DNA of 64,000 nucleotides, taken from Daphnia pulex. Its lineage: Eukaryota > Arthropoda > Branchiopoda > Diplostraca > Daphniidae. The stretch lies in NCBI RefSeq assembly GCF_021134715.1, contig NC_060019.1, positions 9,114,001 through 9,178,000 of the forward strand. The letters are read 5' to 3'. The stretch's first letter is position 1. Every line of letters starts with the position of its first letter. A program made the translations under genes and the position numbers. The notes below the pieces were generated by a model that saw only the letters and a program-made list of their open reading frames with translations, ran no database searches and was not told the DNA's origin. This document shows positions 1 through 12,722 of the stretch, piece after piece.

Positions 1-3000
1 GATTTTTTTGTTGGATGAGTAATCGACAATTTCGTGAGTTTTTTTCTATGGACCAAAAAACCAAAATGGCGATATATTAGCCAGGAGGAGCTGCTGATTC
101 ATCGCAGCCGCGAAATGACGTCATTTCTTCCACGCAGCTGTCCCACAGTTTTGGTCACACGACGGCGATAGAAACTGGGCGATGATACGAAAGTTGTTGC
201 ATTGACGCTGCCAATGTTGTTGATTCCAACAGTCCCGAAACGGTTTTTTCGGCGTCTAAAATTACATTTCTATTACGACTTTTTCTTCCTTCTTTCCGCC
301 TCATCCCCATTTCGGAAGCAACAACAACAACAACAAACGAAATGACGGCGTCACACACAGTTCATCACAGACGGGCGAAAAAATCAATTAAGACGTGCGC
401 GCCTTCTCCACGCTCCCTTGAACCTTTGAACTGGGCCACAGCCGGGGCTGGAAAGAAGTTGATGGACGGCAACAACAGGCAACAACAGCAACAACCTCAT
501 TAGCAAAAGTCTGAGCTGTGCGGCGGCCCAATTGTAGGAACGCGTGTGCTGGTGGTGGTGTTGGTGTAAATGGGCAAAAGAAAGGGAACTATATTTACGG
601 CAGGAGCAGTTGGGCTCGGCTAATGTTTTGATTATTTTTTTCTTTCTTTCTATTCTGGAAATTGGGGCTAACGGCATCGCTCCTCCGTGTTTTTCTTCTC
701 TCATTTGGGTAGGAAAAAAGTTCGTTAACTTGTCGACGCCAATAAAATAGGATTTTCATTAACGTCACGACAGGCCACCACCACCTGCCGCCGCCGAAAT
801 CAAAACAAGACGGATCGGACCATAAATCGTTCGCCTTTGATTGGATTCACACGAGCCATCTAGCGAGAGAAACCGGGTCATTTACAATTAATAAGGAAAA
901 AAGAATGCCAATCAATAAAAGAAATGACTTTTATAAGTTCTTAAACGAAAGACGAAACGAAAAAAGGTTTTCTTCCGACTGGAAGAGAAAGTATTTTAAG
1001 AAAAATAAAAAGACCTTGACGTGTTTTCCCGATTAATACTCCGACGTCCGGCACAACACACACAATCGGTTCTTATTCCTCTCGGCTCTTTTTTTCCCTA
1101 TCGATTAAAACAGCCAATAGCCGCCGGAGTCTCTTTCCTCCTTGTGTACATACAAAACCCAAAACGAACAACTGCCGATAACTAAAAAAGGTTTTTATAG
1201 ACAAGATAAATTGAAAGAAGGAACGAACGAAAAAACCTTTTGATACGAAAACTCGAAATAGAAAGGACCTTCTCCATTTAGATGTTTAATGCATTCAAAA
1301 TGATACACACACAGCCTGAAACCTCTCCTGTTTCTCTTTATTCAGCCGAGAAAGGATCGTCAATTGTGTCTGTACAAGGACGTTGAATGGAATTGGAACG
1401 ACAAATATCAAGTGACGTGTGTACTACTACCCCGGTCGGCCCTTTTCAGAAATCAAAACACGTGCAAACGAACGGGGAGGCCAATTCAAAATAAAACCCT
1501 TGTACTATCGGAAAAAATTGAACCGCCGAGTGAGAAGCTGTGCTCTCGTGTGCTCCCATTTTCGGGTGTTTATTATGTAGGGGCCATAGGAGGAGGAATG
1601 CGGCGCTGTATTTCCAATCCATCACTTTTTTTCTTCTTGTTCTCGGCTCCCATTTTCGAACAAAAAGAAAGAAATCTGATCTCCGCCCCGTATTATTATA
1701 ATACTTTTTCTCTCTCTCAGTCGGAAAAGAAAGAATCCCAATGTTTGAAAATGACCTGTTTGACCTGGTAGAAGCAGCAGCAGCCGTGAGAAGAAAGACA
1801 CGACCCATCTGTGTACGGTCGGTTGAGAGAATCAGAGGTTAAGCAGAGAAGAAGAATCTTTTTGTATCATTTATCATAAAAAAAGTGTTTCCCATCTCTA
1901 TAGAGACATAAGAAGAAGCAGAGGCTGGTAGTAGTAGTAGTAGTTGGGGTGTATCAACATCGTCCCCGAAACGTCGGGAATGTTTTTATCGCAAAGCCAA
2001 TAGACATGTCAAACTACACGAAGGGACTAGTGGACTACCACTGGTATACTACCGTACTACTAAAACGTTTTTTCTCCAAAAGGGTTGAGACATGGGCAAC
2101 AACCACACACACAAGAGTGTGTGTGTGATCTTATCAAAACGGTACACACACCGACTGATAAACAAGACTCTTCTTCTTCTTCTTCGAAACTCTTTTTTTT
2201 TTCTACCAAGAAAAAGTTACAGTTCAAGCAGATGATCATTTCTACCCCTCAAACATTTCTTTGACTTGTCGGAGGGAAAAAAAAAAGAACACACGAAAAG
2301 AAAAAAATATCATCAGAAAGAATCTCCATAGCGAGAAAACTGTTGGATGTCTAGAAACTCTGCGGGGTATCTTTTCCCTGAACCGTTTCTTCTTCTTCTA
2401 GTTGTTCCTCAAACTTTAGCATAGGGGTGAAATGGTGTTTGGCTTAAGAGTTCTTTCTTTCTTTCCTTCCCCCCATCTATGTGGAGATCCATCCATCCGG
2501 GCCCGGATCAGACCAAATAGAACCTCATCTCATTTTTCCTCTTTTTTTCTTCTTAAGAAAAAAAAATAAACTAAAAAGGTTGTTTCCTCCTCTTCTTAGT
2601 GTTTTCTCATTTCCCCCCCCCCCCTTGAAAAAGTTGAATAGCAATCATCGAGTCAGCCGAGGTAGAACGAAGAGGGAGAGACAAATGATGTCGAGGTGCC
2701 TTGTCTCCGGAATGATATGCTACCAGCAGTTTTCTACTGGGAAACTGGTGATTGCATCTCGATCTTATTGGGTCTCTCTCGCCAGAGAAGGGCAATGATT
2801 CATGGACAGACTGGGAGAACAAGACACACCGGGCAAACTGTAAAGTCATCAATGGATATTGTGTTATATAGTCTGTATAGCTCCCAGTCGAGAAAAGAGA
2901 GAAAAATAGGCATGGCGAAACGTACAAGAGCAGCAGGTCTGTTTGTGTGTGGGGTGCATAAGAACCCCATCCGACACCTCGCAGCCTCCGAACCCCCCCC

Positions 3001-6000
3001 CCCCCCCCCCTAGCCAGCAGTTCTCTTGTTTCTATTTCCTCCCTCGTTTTTCAACCCAAACTGCATTCGCCCTTTTTCGGGGGGTAGTAATTTTTGTTCC
3101 CTTGGTTCCAAAATGTCGTCTAAGGCCTAGCTCCTTCACCTCAAACCTAACCAACCAAATACAACAACAAGAATTCCCTGGACCGAAAAAAAGGAGCTTT
3201 TCTTTTACTGCACAGTGACAGGGCGGCGGCATAGCACACACACACACAAGAAAAAAGGGAGAGAAAAAAGGCCAACCATCCACGTGCATACCATACGGGA
3301 CCCGTGTCTGACGCGGACATTATGTCAGAGGGTGGTGTGGTACAGTAGTTTATAAGAGGAGGGAGAGACCAAAAGGAACGAGATGAAAGAGGTTAACGGG
3401 CGGCGGATAACGGAGGGGGTCGTGAAACTTTTCATCGTCTTTTCTACCTTTGGTTCCGGACTGTTGTGAGGGGGGTCGCCTTTTCTCTTTTTAGATGGGG
3501 GGTAGTCTTTTGGGTGGTAGAGAATTTCTCATTTTATTATCGCAGCGGTTCAATCGGAAACAATTCGACAGAGTCAACAAGAAAAGGGGAAAACTCTAAA
3601 TTGAGTGAAAATGGTTGCCTTTTTAAATCGAACCATCACGAGCCTATGAATGAAACCCCCAATTGCCATAGGAGGAATTCACGAACCTTGTCCCCCCCCT
3701 CCGCCTGTTGAATGATGCCCATATTCATTATAATAATTGACACACACTAAAAGGGCAAAGACCGAGACGACGACGGTCATTAGTAACGTCAGAGAGAGAA
3801 AGAAAAAAGTTGGTAGGAGAAGGAAGTTTGGGACGTACTGGGGAGGGGCCAAATGAGAACGCAACGAGGCAGACTAACTAACGAACTAACTAACCCCCTG
3901 TGTGTGTGTGTCTCCTAACTCGTATAGGAGCACAGCAATTTATACGGTTCTTTAAATAATTCCCCTCCATGTTTTCCCCCTATTTCTCCCGAAAAAAAAA
4001 GAATCGTTATCGTTACCAGAAAGTATTTTAATATTCAAATGAACAAGGAGTTTTTCAAATCCCTTGGAGGGACCAGCAACAACAACCACTCATTTCCGAC
4101 TCCTCAATAATTTAAATCTCATTTTTATTATTTATACTACAACCTTCAATAAAATTCAAATATTTGTTCAGTATCAAAATGCGGAGATTCCAAAAAGATA
4201 ATCCCATAAAAAACGATTCCTCCTAGGGAAATAAATTTTTTATAATGACAAATAACTTTTGAGGGCTAGAAAAGAAAAAATGTATAAATGATCAACTGTG
4301 GGTGGTGGTGAGCCTCACTAATTTATAACGATCGTTATTTTTTCCCCCCCTTAAAAATTTTGATGGCCACTAAAGTTTAATTATTTCGACTACCGAAGGT
4401 TTAAATTGGTTTTTATGGGCATTTGAAATTTTAAAAAAGTGAAAAAAATTTCGGGATGAAAACGTTTCCCCAATTGGTCACGTCGGACACTCACAAAGAA
4501 GTTTTTTTTTCGTGTTACACTTATTTATTCTTATTTCCTTTCAAAAATAAATCACTTCTTTTCTATACGCTTTTAAGGAATGAAGGAGGAAAGATGATCG
4601 ATCCATCATTTCACACATCCCATTAGAGGCGGTCCCCGTGTGTGTGTAGACCCTCTCTCATCGATACATATCGCATGGGGAAAAACAAAAACAGAGAAAA
4701 AAAATAAATAGTTATCTACATTTGATTTTTCCCATGGCCCCCACAACACACACACACACACGGCCGTGGTGAATAATAAATACGTTTGATAATTTATGGA
4801 GTCCCCCCCTTCGCTTTTGTCGAGTCGTCTGCTGTACCCACAGCAGATGCAGTAAAAATGGGGGATTTTGTTTTATTTCTCTTTTGAAAAAATAAGAGAG
4901 AATGCCACTCTTTTTCTCTGTTTGAATGTCCCGCCCCCCTGCGCCACAGTTCTCTTTAACACACAGCAAACGATTTGGTATTGAAATGAGGCGGGGGAGA
5001 GACTACGAAAATGGTATGCAAGACGTGATCGCGTGGTAAAAAACAACAACCTTTCGACAGCGGCCATTAAAGAGTTTCACGATGACGACCACGCATTCCG
5101 AATTTCCAAATGCTCAGACACACAACAACAACCCACCAAAATAAAGAAATAAATTCACTTACAATCATGGAGGAGGAAATCCGTCAAGTCACACGATTGG
5201 AAAAAAGGTCTTGGTCACTGCTGTGCAGTTCAATCACATCAAAAGCACACACACACGTGGCGATGAATTCACACAATTTGATCAGTGCAGAGATAGAGAA
5301 TGGCGACCGAACTGGTCAAATGTACCACTGAGACTGAGAAAAATGTGATTTTTCTACACCCACAGCTTCTCTTCTTTCCTGAGGGGGGCGCCCACCGCGC
5401 GCCATTTTCCCGCCGTGATCCCCCTTCCCCTTAACACAATAAAGGGAGGAGCCCAGCAGAATCCTCCTCCTCCTCCCTGGTAAAATACATTTTTATGGTA
5501 AAATCTTTTACGACTTATTGGGTCGAGAAAATATATATACACGTGTTTTTCTTCCTTTTGTTTTGTCAGTTATATTATACTATTTCTTTCTCTGGAAAAA
5601 TGGTCGTTCCTTTTTATTGTCTGCTGGAAAAACGTGGGCGCGCGCCATGTTTCTTTTCCGGGGGTGCACCGAACAACAGGAGCAGCAGACAGTCGTCGTC
5701 ATAAGTTTTCTTTTTTTCTATCGAAATATAACAAAACAAAACAGGACAGCAGCAGCTCTTTTTCGATCTCAATCATCCATCACGCACCCAATTACTAGAA
5801 ACTCGACTGGAAAGTGGAGAATAAAAGAAACAACAACCAAAAGCGATTACACGGAAACAAGGGGGGGATTTAGTTGCAGCACGGGGAAAACAAGTTTTCG
5901 ATCAAAAAATTGTTTAAAAAAGAAAAGAAGAAAGCCCCGATGGCGACATCTTCAATTTGTGCCCCCATAGAGATTATCATATAATACACACATAGGGGGA

Positions 6001-7970
6001 TATATTATTAGTACTATTATATGAGAGGAGAAAGGGACTTTCTTTCTTTAACATTCTTCTACATGGCAAGCGGGGGGGCTTTTCTTTAATGGGTCTAAAC
6101 CTTTCAGAATCTATGTGTCCATCTTCTGACGACGACGGAATGGTATTCGTCGATGTTGTAATCCGCTGCTCCGGCGAAATACACCCAAAAGTGGTGGAGG
6201 GAAAAAAAAGGTCGTCGGAAGAATCATGTGCCATATCCTTTCATTCACAATATGTTTAAGGTTTTGAATAGAGAAGGTTGTCAGGAAGGCCGTTAAAAGA
6301 AAGTAAAGTGTCGGCAGAAATAAATGCCATTTGGAAAACATATTTTGTTTGAAACTGGTTAAAAGAAAAAATGCCGGAAAATTCTTATTCATTTACGCAG
6401 ATGGGCCGAGCAAAAAAGAAATGTTGGAAATATGACGACGTGCTGGCGGGAAAGAGAAAGAACGTAACGACGTTTTACACCCCTGCTGCTGCTGCTGGAT
6501 GGATCTTGTCCTGGAGCCACTTCATCTGGCCAACACCTGAAAGAAAAAGACAGCAGGAGCACAGAGAGTGTCTCGTAACCGAGTCCTGGGAATGATCGGA
6601 GAAAAAGGTAAACCCATTTTCTTTTTTCCTTTCAAATGCCATAAGACCGTAAACATTGGAATGAACTTTGGCAGCCAAAAAAAAGTCGTTGGTCGCGCCA
6701 TAGTCGACGGCACCCACCACCACCTATGAAAGAGAGGGGGGTAAGTAGCACAGGGGGATTATATACACAACACACAGTATTATAGATTCTGCTATATATG
6801 AGCTCTTCCTAGAAAAAGAAAAGTGAACACAACCGTCTAAGGGGGGGGGCTGGATGGATGGCTGCTGGGCTTAGACTAGGCGCGTACCGATAAGCGCGCC
6901 GGACCGATGAATATCTTCTTCTTCTTCTGCGTCTCTACAGGAGTTCCTCCCCAATATAGTAGAGCATAAGAAGAAAAAAAAAGAGAAAAGTTGCTGAAAC
7001 TGCGAGGGGGGTTATTCTCCGAGGGGGGAAAAAAAGTACCTAGTGAGTGTGTGTGCACATATCTTATCGTCGTTCGTTCAGTTTTTTTCCTTCTTCTTCT
7101 TCTTAAGGAGGGGAATGAGCAAAGACGAAGGCTCTCCAATTTCAACACGCCTTTCTACTTTTCCTCCTCCTCTTCAGCTTCACATCCTTGACGGATTCTC
7201 GACGGCATCTCTTGATCTCACCGACAGCCGGCTACTCTCCTCCAGCCCGTCTGTGTGTGCGCGCTCGCTCTTGGTACCTAAAAAGAACTAAATACATTTT
7301 GTGAGAGAGAGAGAGATGAAAAAGCTTTCTTCGTCGCCCGTCACTGAATATCAAAACTGACAGAGCGAAAGACTCATCAACTTGCATTTTTCTTCTCCGC
7401 TGGGATGTTTTTACTTGCTCAATCAAAACTGTACGCATGAAAAGAAATAAATGTTATAAAATTTGGGTAAGGTGTTATTACATTGCCGTGTAACGATGGC
7501 CATCAAAATGACACGGGCGATAAAATTTTATCAAAGCCATGTATTCAAATCTTTTTTTTTATTCCTTTTTATTTTTGTTTTTCGTTGGAATGGCATCATG
7601 GAACGGACGGACTTGTTCAAGGAATCGTGAGAGAATCGAAATGTCCAACAGGAGGGAAAAAAGGAGAGAGAAGGAAAGAAAAACAAGGGTCAAAGGATCT
7701 GCTCACACGATAACGACCATGTTGTGCTGCTGCATTCAAGACCAGATCCATTGAGGTCTCCGTAAGGCACAATCATTGCAATTGACAGGGGACGGTTGTA
7801 TATAAATGTTGCATGAGATTTAAGAGTCGAGATTAAGGGCCGAGATTAACTTTTCTTTTTGGCCTCTGCTGTTGTTGGAGAATGGTGAGCTGCTACACAC
7901 CAAAATGGATCTACCTTCTGGTGATAAAAGAGTGAGAGAGAAGAGGAGGAGGAACACGTCGTATACATTT
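1..7970. other. Non-coding, low-complexity stretch
   Basis: I see no gene here that I can support. The stretch is rich in GA, CT, CA and poly-T runs, with homopolymer C tracts near 2,614-2,624 and 2,995-3,011 and CA/TG microsatellites near 2,105-2,128, 3,236-3,248 and 4,746-4,762. Open frames in this stretch run through simple repeats and look like chance. The one place with some coding look is the minus strand at about 6,475-6,720, where two short acceptor-bounded open stretches occur (one reads VGQMKWLQDKIHPAAAAG), but I recognise no family and the donor sites are weak. It may be distal intergenic DNA, 3' UTR of the gene that follows, or an intron of a gene outside the window. Confidence 0.5.
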
Positions 7971-8740
7971 TTACGGGTAGAGCAGCTCGATGTGCCGGGC
8001 TTGCAACTCTGTCACGATTTCGTACTGGCTCCAAACGCACATGAAGAAATACATCTGTTGTTGCATCAAAGATACACCTTGATTAGAATCGCCGAACTTT
8101 TGTTTGAAACGAGTATAGACTTACATTGGCGGCCATCCAAATCCAATTGACGATTGAAACAAATACATTCCATAGCTAGATAATTGAATAAGAATTAGCA
8201 ATCACTTTTGAATTCAGACATTAGAAAATAAAACTTACAATGTAATAACCAATGATGATCCACAAGCCGTAAACAGCTTGAAATAAAACCACAAGTGTCA
8301 TGCAGATCATCCAAGGAAAGAAAAGGCCTCTGTACTCTTTTCTGACGCCTTGCACCAACATGAAGGAGCAAATGATGAACAACAGGCAAAATAAAATAGC
8401 TATGGCCCCAACAGACTGCATTGCTGAAAAATTCAAAAAAGAAAACATGGTTAAAGTTACCATTCTTTTTATGACTAGGTTTGAATTTCTTACTATCTTT
8501 CACATCAGCTTCAAAGTAGGGCAGATAAAACTGGGCAGAATCTCCTCCACGCATCACATAAGCTGTATAGGCTATTATGACTATTGGGAAAAACTGGACA
8601 AAAAAGACATGAATAAAGAATGGTTCTCTAGTCGCTCAAACACTAAAACTTACTGTGGTGTAGAATGCAACGGCAAATGTGCCCTCTCTAACATTCATGT
8701 GCCAGAAACAGGGAGACCAACAAGTTGATATGGAGGGCAT
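7971..8740 (-). CDS. LAPTM4-like / DUF4728-type four-pass membrane protein
   Basis: Five exons (8654-8740, 8494-8593, 8239-8423, 8125-8175, 7971-8054) join in frame to 168 codons plus stop, with introns of about 60-70 nt. The protein opens with a Cys-rich CWSPCFWHMNVREGT stretch that recalls the CCCFHVRTGT start of LAPTM4 proteins. It then shows four hydrophobic segments at roughly residues 22-42, 63-85, 93-118 and 121-147. The end reads MYFFMCVWSQYEIVTEL followed by a short cytosolic tail. LAPTM4 and the related insect DUF4728 tetraspans are endosomal, lysosomal or plasma-membrane proteins; no catalytic residue is expected. The first donor choice I tried for the last intron broke the frame; the 70-nt intron ending at 8,055 restores it. 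Family membership is inferred from topology and the N-terminal motif only. A Pasiflora-type septate-junction protein is the alternative. Confidence 0.6.
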
Positions 8741-10845
8741 GTTGAGGTGTCAATAAAACTGTCCTACAAAGATATAAAGTGTTAAAACTTCCTTGAATAT
8801 TAACACAAAACTGAAACAGATGAAGGCAGAACAAATAATGCAACAAGCAACATTTCACATGTTGAACAGCCAGAACAGGTTACATTAAAAATGTACTATT
8901 AGACACAGAAGTAAACTTTACCAAGCTCAACACTTTCATACCTGAATTAATGTTTCAAATAATGCACAAGAATTTGGGTTAATTTGTTTGTTTATACGTA
9001 CTTTTTTAAAAGAAAAATAAAAATGGACCCGCCCTGTTGTTGAACTCGTTGGTTTTTTTTAAACAAGCCAACCAAGCCACAGCTGCCACCTGTTGAGCTC
9101 AAAACAAACTCCCTCAACTCAAACCGTGAAATTTGAAAATTTGCAGAATTTTCATTAATTCAACATTGAAAACTAACTAAACTAATCTAGTTATTTCTTT
9201 ACACATGTATATTACTACTTTTTTTACAGTTAGAATATAATATATCACTTTTTTTAGTTAAATTAATAATTTAATACCTCTTCTTTCCTTCTATTGTAGT
9301 TTGTACAGGTAGGCCTACAAACAAAATATACAGGTAAATTACGTGTTGAACAAATTCGAATTACATTTTAGACAAAATGCTACGACTATGCCACGCCGAT
9401 GTAAACAGAAACTCTTATCGTATGAATACAAGCTATTGAAACGCAAACGAATAATAAATCCAACTTGAAGCGTCGGAAATTATTTATTCATTTATTATAC
9501 AGGAAGAAAGTAAACGCATGTGCCTATAAGCGAAAAAAAAACGGTAATAAATCAAGCATCATGTATTCTCGGTCATAAAACTCCACGGCAAGATGCCTGC
9601 TGCGTTCGGGAGCGCGATATGATAAGCAAATAATCATAGCGTACAGGCGCTTATCCTTTTTTGCATGGCAAATGATTCTCTCTTTCACGATTCACCTTTT
9701 TACGATCTGAAAGACCATTCTGTAAACTGAATTTAAGGAAGCATTATAGTGTTGATAGTGCAAGTTTCCTTTTATATGCAAGTCTCAAACGACCGAAGAA
9801 AAGAACTTATAAAAATGACTACGACCTGGGCTTATTTTATTTTAAAATTTTCACTTAAATTCACTTAAATTCAGATAGTTCCTTTAAAAAAAAATAACCT
9901 TTAAAATTAGTAAACTACTATAACTATTCAGCAAATTTAAAAACCAATGTTTTTCTTAATTGCGGTTGCATAGAAAATAGATCAAACAAGTTCTTCTTCA
10001 AGGGCGTCCGCGAGAGAATGTTCTTGTTACCGTTTTAGCGTCATTATTTCCATCTTTCTCTTACGCCTCGATAGTCAACGCATAGCGTGTGTCAATTAAC
10101 ACACCCACATCCAATTATCAAAAAAGGCATTGATTTAACCTATTCTATTTCTGTGGTTGCAAATGAGGTAGTCCTTCAACAAGTTGAGTCGGTAGCTTTG
10201 GTGTGAAGCTCTTTATAGTGTGACTATAACGAGCAGCTGCGTCAAGCGGTAAAGGTTCTTGATCTTAAAACGTATGGTTACCGCCAATCTAATATGTATT
10301 GTACTTACCGCAAAATTCAGGATAAGATAAACTGGAGAAAATCGAAATGCCATGGAATATTGGATCAGACAGGAAATTACACCGTCTCCCTACCGAAAAT
10401 ACCGCAATCAAGATTCCTCGGATTTCTTCCGTGTTTTTTCCGTGTTCTGTTTGTAAATTCAGAATATTTTTTTTTATAATCAATTAATTTGACACCATGA
10501 CAACATACGAAACAAAATCCTATTAGCAAATTAATTAGATCATAATACCTTTTGGTTTCGTGCTCCGCCCTGCTGTTGCAATATGGTAGGAATTTCTGAA
10601 ATAGAAATCAATGACGATGCACACGCGAGCCATGACTTTGCTTGACACGTCCCTTTATTTGCCCATGTATGTTTAATTAAGTTACATTCTTAAAAGTATC
10701 GTAAATGGATCGTGTCGGAGGTTTAACAACAAATCGGAAGGAAATACATCAAATATATTTTTGTGGGAAGCAAATAAAGGTGAGGTCAATCTTAAAGGTT
10801 CACTGAACCGGCTAGGCGTAACTGTTACATAAAGCCGTCAACTGG
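8741..10845. other. Intergenic, AT-rich
   Basis: This is the upstream region of the tetraspan gene and the downstream region of the elevenin gene. It is AT-rich with no supportable coding exon. A TTTATT at about 10,654-10,659 reads AATAAA on the minus strand, about 190 bp past the elevenin stop, and fits its polyadenylation signal. Confidence 0.5.
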
Positions 10846-11421
10846 TCAGTCTTCAGCATCGAGCTGCGCTTGATGACGATTGGCCGCCGAACGGGCTTCG
10901 AAGATACGCTAAACCCAATTAGGAAACGCAAAATGATGCATTTTTCTTTACATTTTCAACAAAATTGACTCACCCGATCGATCAAGATGGGTATCAAGAG
11001 CGGTTGAGTTTTTGCGTCCATCACTTGCTGTTTAGGATAATCCAACAGGAGTTCTTGGACATCATCTTGATTCACACTATTGATGAAACCATTTGAAATT
11101 CAAATCAATGTCCAATTGAATTCGCTGTAAAGAAATATCGACCTTACCCAATATTTGGAATAAATGACCTTTTGATCGTGGCCCCCCTGCACATCGGAGC
11201 GAATACGAATCGCCTATTTGAATGCAGAATGAATTTGATTTGGATACTCAATCTCAATTTCATTCACAATGAACTTCAACCGATTAAATTTGCATATTGA
11301 AAAGGTGCCCTTACCGACAGTCGAGGTCTCGAGAATGCACGTGAACAGCGGCGAAGATGACGATTCCCGCAAACAAAAGTAGAATAGTTGAGGACGAAGA
11401 CATACTGTTGAAGCGCATCAT
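10846..11421 (-). CDS. elevenin: Elevenin neuropeptide precursor
   Basis: Four exons (11315-11421, 11148-11213, 10974-11076, 10846-10908) join to 112 codons plus stop. Residues 1-30 form a signal peptide with the core STILLLFAGIVIFAAV. The mature peptide follows at once and contains DLDCRRFVFAPMCRGA. The two cysteines, eight residues apart, enclose the RRFVFAPM core that marks elevenin (L11) across molluscs, annelids and arthropods. Just after it, IKR is a basic cleavage site. The C-terminal remainder is acidic and Gln-rich and is probably a spacer. The diagnostic core is split by an intron: exon 1 ends inside the first Arg codon, so a single-exon reading frame misses it. The start is the first of two adjacent ATGs; a third Met lies at residue 7. 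Elevenin acts through a G-protein-coupled receptor, and in some insects affects cuticle colour. The peptide call is strong; function in this animal is unknown. Confidence 0.88.
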
Positions 11422-11440
11422 TATTTTCGATTGCAGAATA

Positions 11441-11511
11441 TCTGCGTGAAGGGAAACGAAACCAATATGAAACAAACCAAACTCGGCAAATTCTTCGAAG
11501 TGTACTACCTG
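11441..11511 (-). other. Probable 5' UTR intron of elevenin
   Basis: On the minus strand a donor (TTCAG|GTAGTA near 11,511) and a pyrimidine-rich acceptor (CACGCAG near 11,441) frame a 70-nt intron just ahead of the start codon. This implies a non-coding first exon at about 11,512-11,590. Confidence 0.45.
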
Positions 11512-11614
11512 AATAACGCAGTGATAAAAGATTGGACAGGAGCTTGAGAGATTCGACAGCGCTTCTTTTGATGGTTGGAACAAGACTACCGTGCTGTCGG
11601 AGCATGAGGTATGG

Positions 11615-11622
11615 CTTTATAC
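11615..11622 (-). promoter_or_regulatory. TATA box for elevenin
   Basis: The minus strand reads GTATAAAG here, about 30 nt ahead of a CAGCACGG start-like site near 11,590 and ahead of the predicted non-coding first exon. The position suits a core promoter; transcription start data would be needed to fix it. Confidence 0.45.
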
Positions 11623-11720
11623 GGGAGGAGCCAGAGTCAGGGAGTATCTACATGTATACATCCTTTGTCTGATGACGCATGTCGTTTTACTAAACATTTT
11701 TTTCTTTTTTTAATAGACAA

Positions 11721-11963
11721 ATGGAATGGCTTGGCAACACTATGGAAGATGATGAAAGTAAACTCCATTTTGATTGTAATTTTCAATTTGCAGAAATCGT
11801 AAAGCTCATGCTACAGAGTAGTGCGAATGAGAAAGTTTTACTTGCTCAACTTACACAATTTACATTTCTATTTGAGAGATTGATTCTCAAAAATAGGTTG
11901 CAATATGCTGATGCCGAGTCGGTTCAGGACTTACTGCACGATATTGTGCTGGGTGTGGCGTAG
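11721..11963 (+). CDS. Unrecognised 80-codon open frame
   Basis: An ATG-started frame follows a good acceptor (long T run then AATAG at about 11,702-11,717) and ends at a TAG. The product is soluble, helical-looking and Leu-rich (for example KLMLQSSANEKVLLAQLT), with a composition more like a real protein than the surrounding frames. I do not recognise a family. No matching upstream exon with a donor was found on the plus strand, and the frame lies head to head with elevenin. It may be the last exon of a small gene, a pseudogene fragment, or chance. Confidence 0.25.
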   Translation: MEWLGNTMEDDESKLHFDCNFQFAEIVKLMLQSSANEKVLLAQLTQFTFLFERLILKNRLQYADAESVQDLLHDIVLGVA

Positions 11964-12722
11964 TTACTTCCATGTTGAAGCCGTCGTCACTGCTTGATTC
12001 GACAAGTCAGATAACTCAATTTTGTAGCGAAGATCTGCCTTCCTCTCTGACCGAATGCGCCCTTAGCCAACTCGTGCCATAATCTACAAGTGCTAATAGA
12101 ATATTTTACAACAAAGAGGAGCTTGCCTTGTACGACCAATAGCACAAGACAGATTTTCATAAATCAATTGCCATGTCGTCCCCTTTCATTGTACACGGCA
12201 TGACGCGACATTGGAAATGTCGCGTTCAATCATTCCTGTGTACCGTTGCCGGCGTCTTGTCAAGAAGGTTCCGACGACTAGTAGCAGAGAAGTGCTCTTC
12301 TTCTCTATTCAGTCGTATCGAGTGGATCAAATCTATTGAATCAAAGCTCTACCTACGTGAGGTAGAGCTCATAAATGAATCGAGGACGGCACTACTGTTA
12401 ATTGCATTTCCCATAGAGTCGCCTTTTCTTCCCCATTTCGACTGATGTCGTATCATCTTTTGTTACCTTACATTTCTTTCGATTTTGTTTCGTCAAACAG
12501 ACCGAACTCGTCGTTTGTTATAATGCTGACGATCTTCTCTTCTGTAATCTTTTGGCTAACTTGTACTTACAGGGTGCCAGATGACTAATCTAAAAATGGA
12601 CCACCACAATTAATCAAACTAATAGCCATTCAACTGGATACCACCATTTTATTCGATGGCGCATTATGTTAATTTGTTTAGAAGCCGTGCGTGTGCAAAT
12701 TGAGAATATATGTGATAAATAT
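11964..12722. other. Intergenic, with one short perfect hairpin
   Basis: No supportable gene. A perfect 10-bp inverted repeat (AGCTCTACCT / AGGTAGAGCT) with a 5-nt loop lies at 12,345-12,369. A frame at 12,173-12,445 (plus) spans it but shows no known domain. Confidence 0.4.

Noticed and set aside
8300-8728. 142-codon plus-strand frame
   Set aside because: Antisense shadow of the four-pass membrane protein exons.
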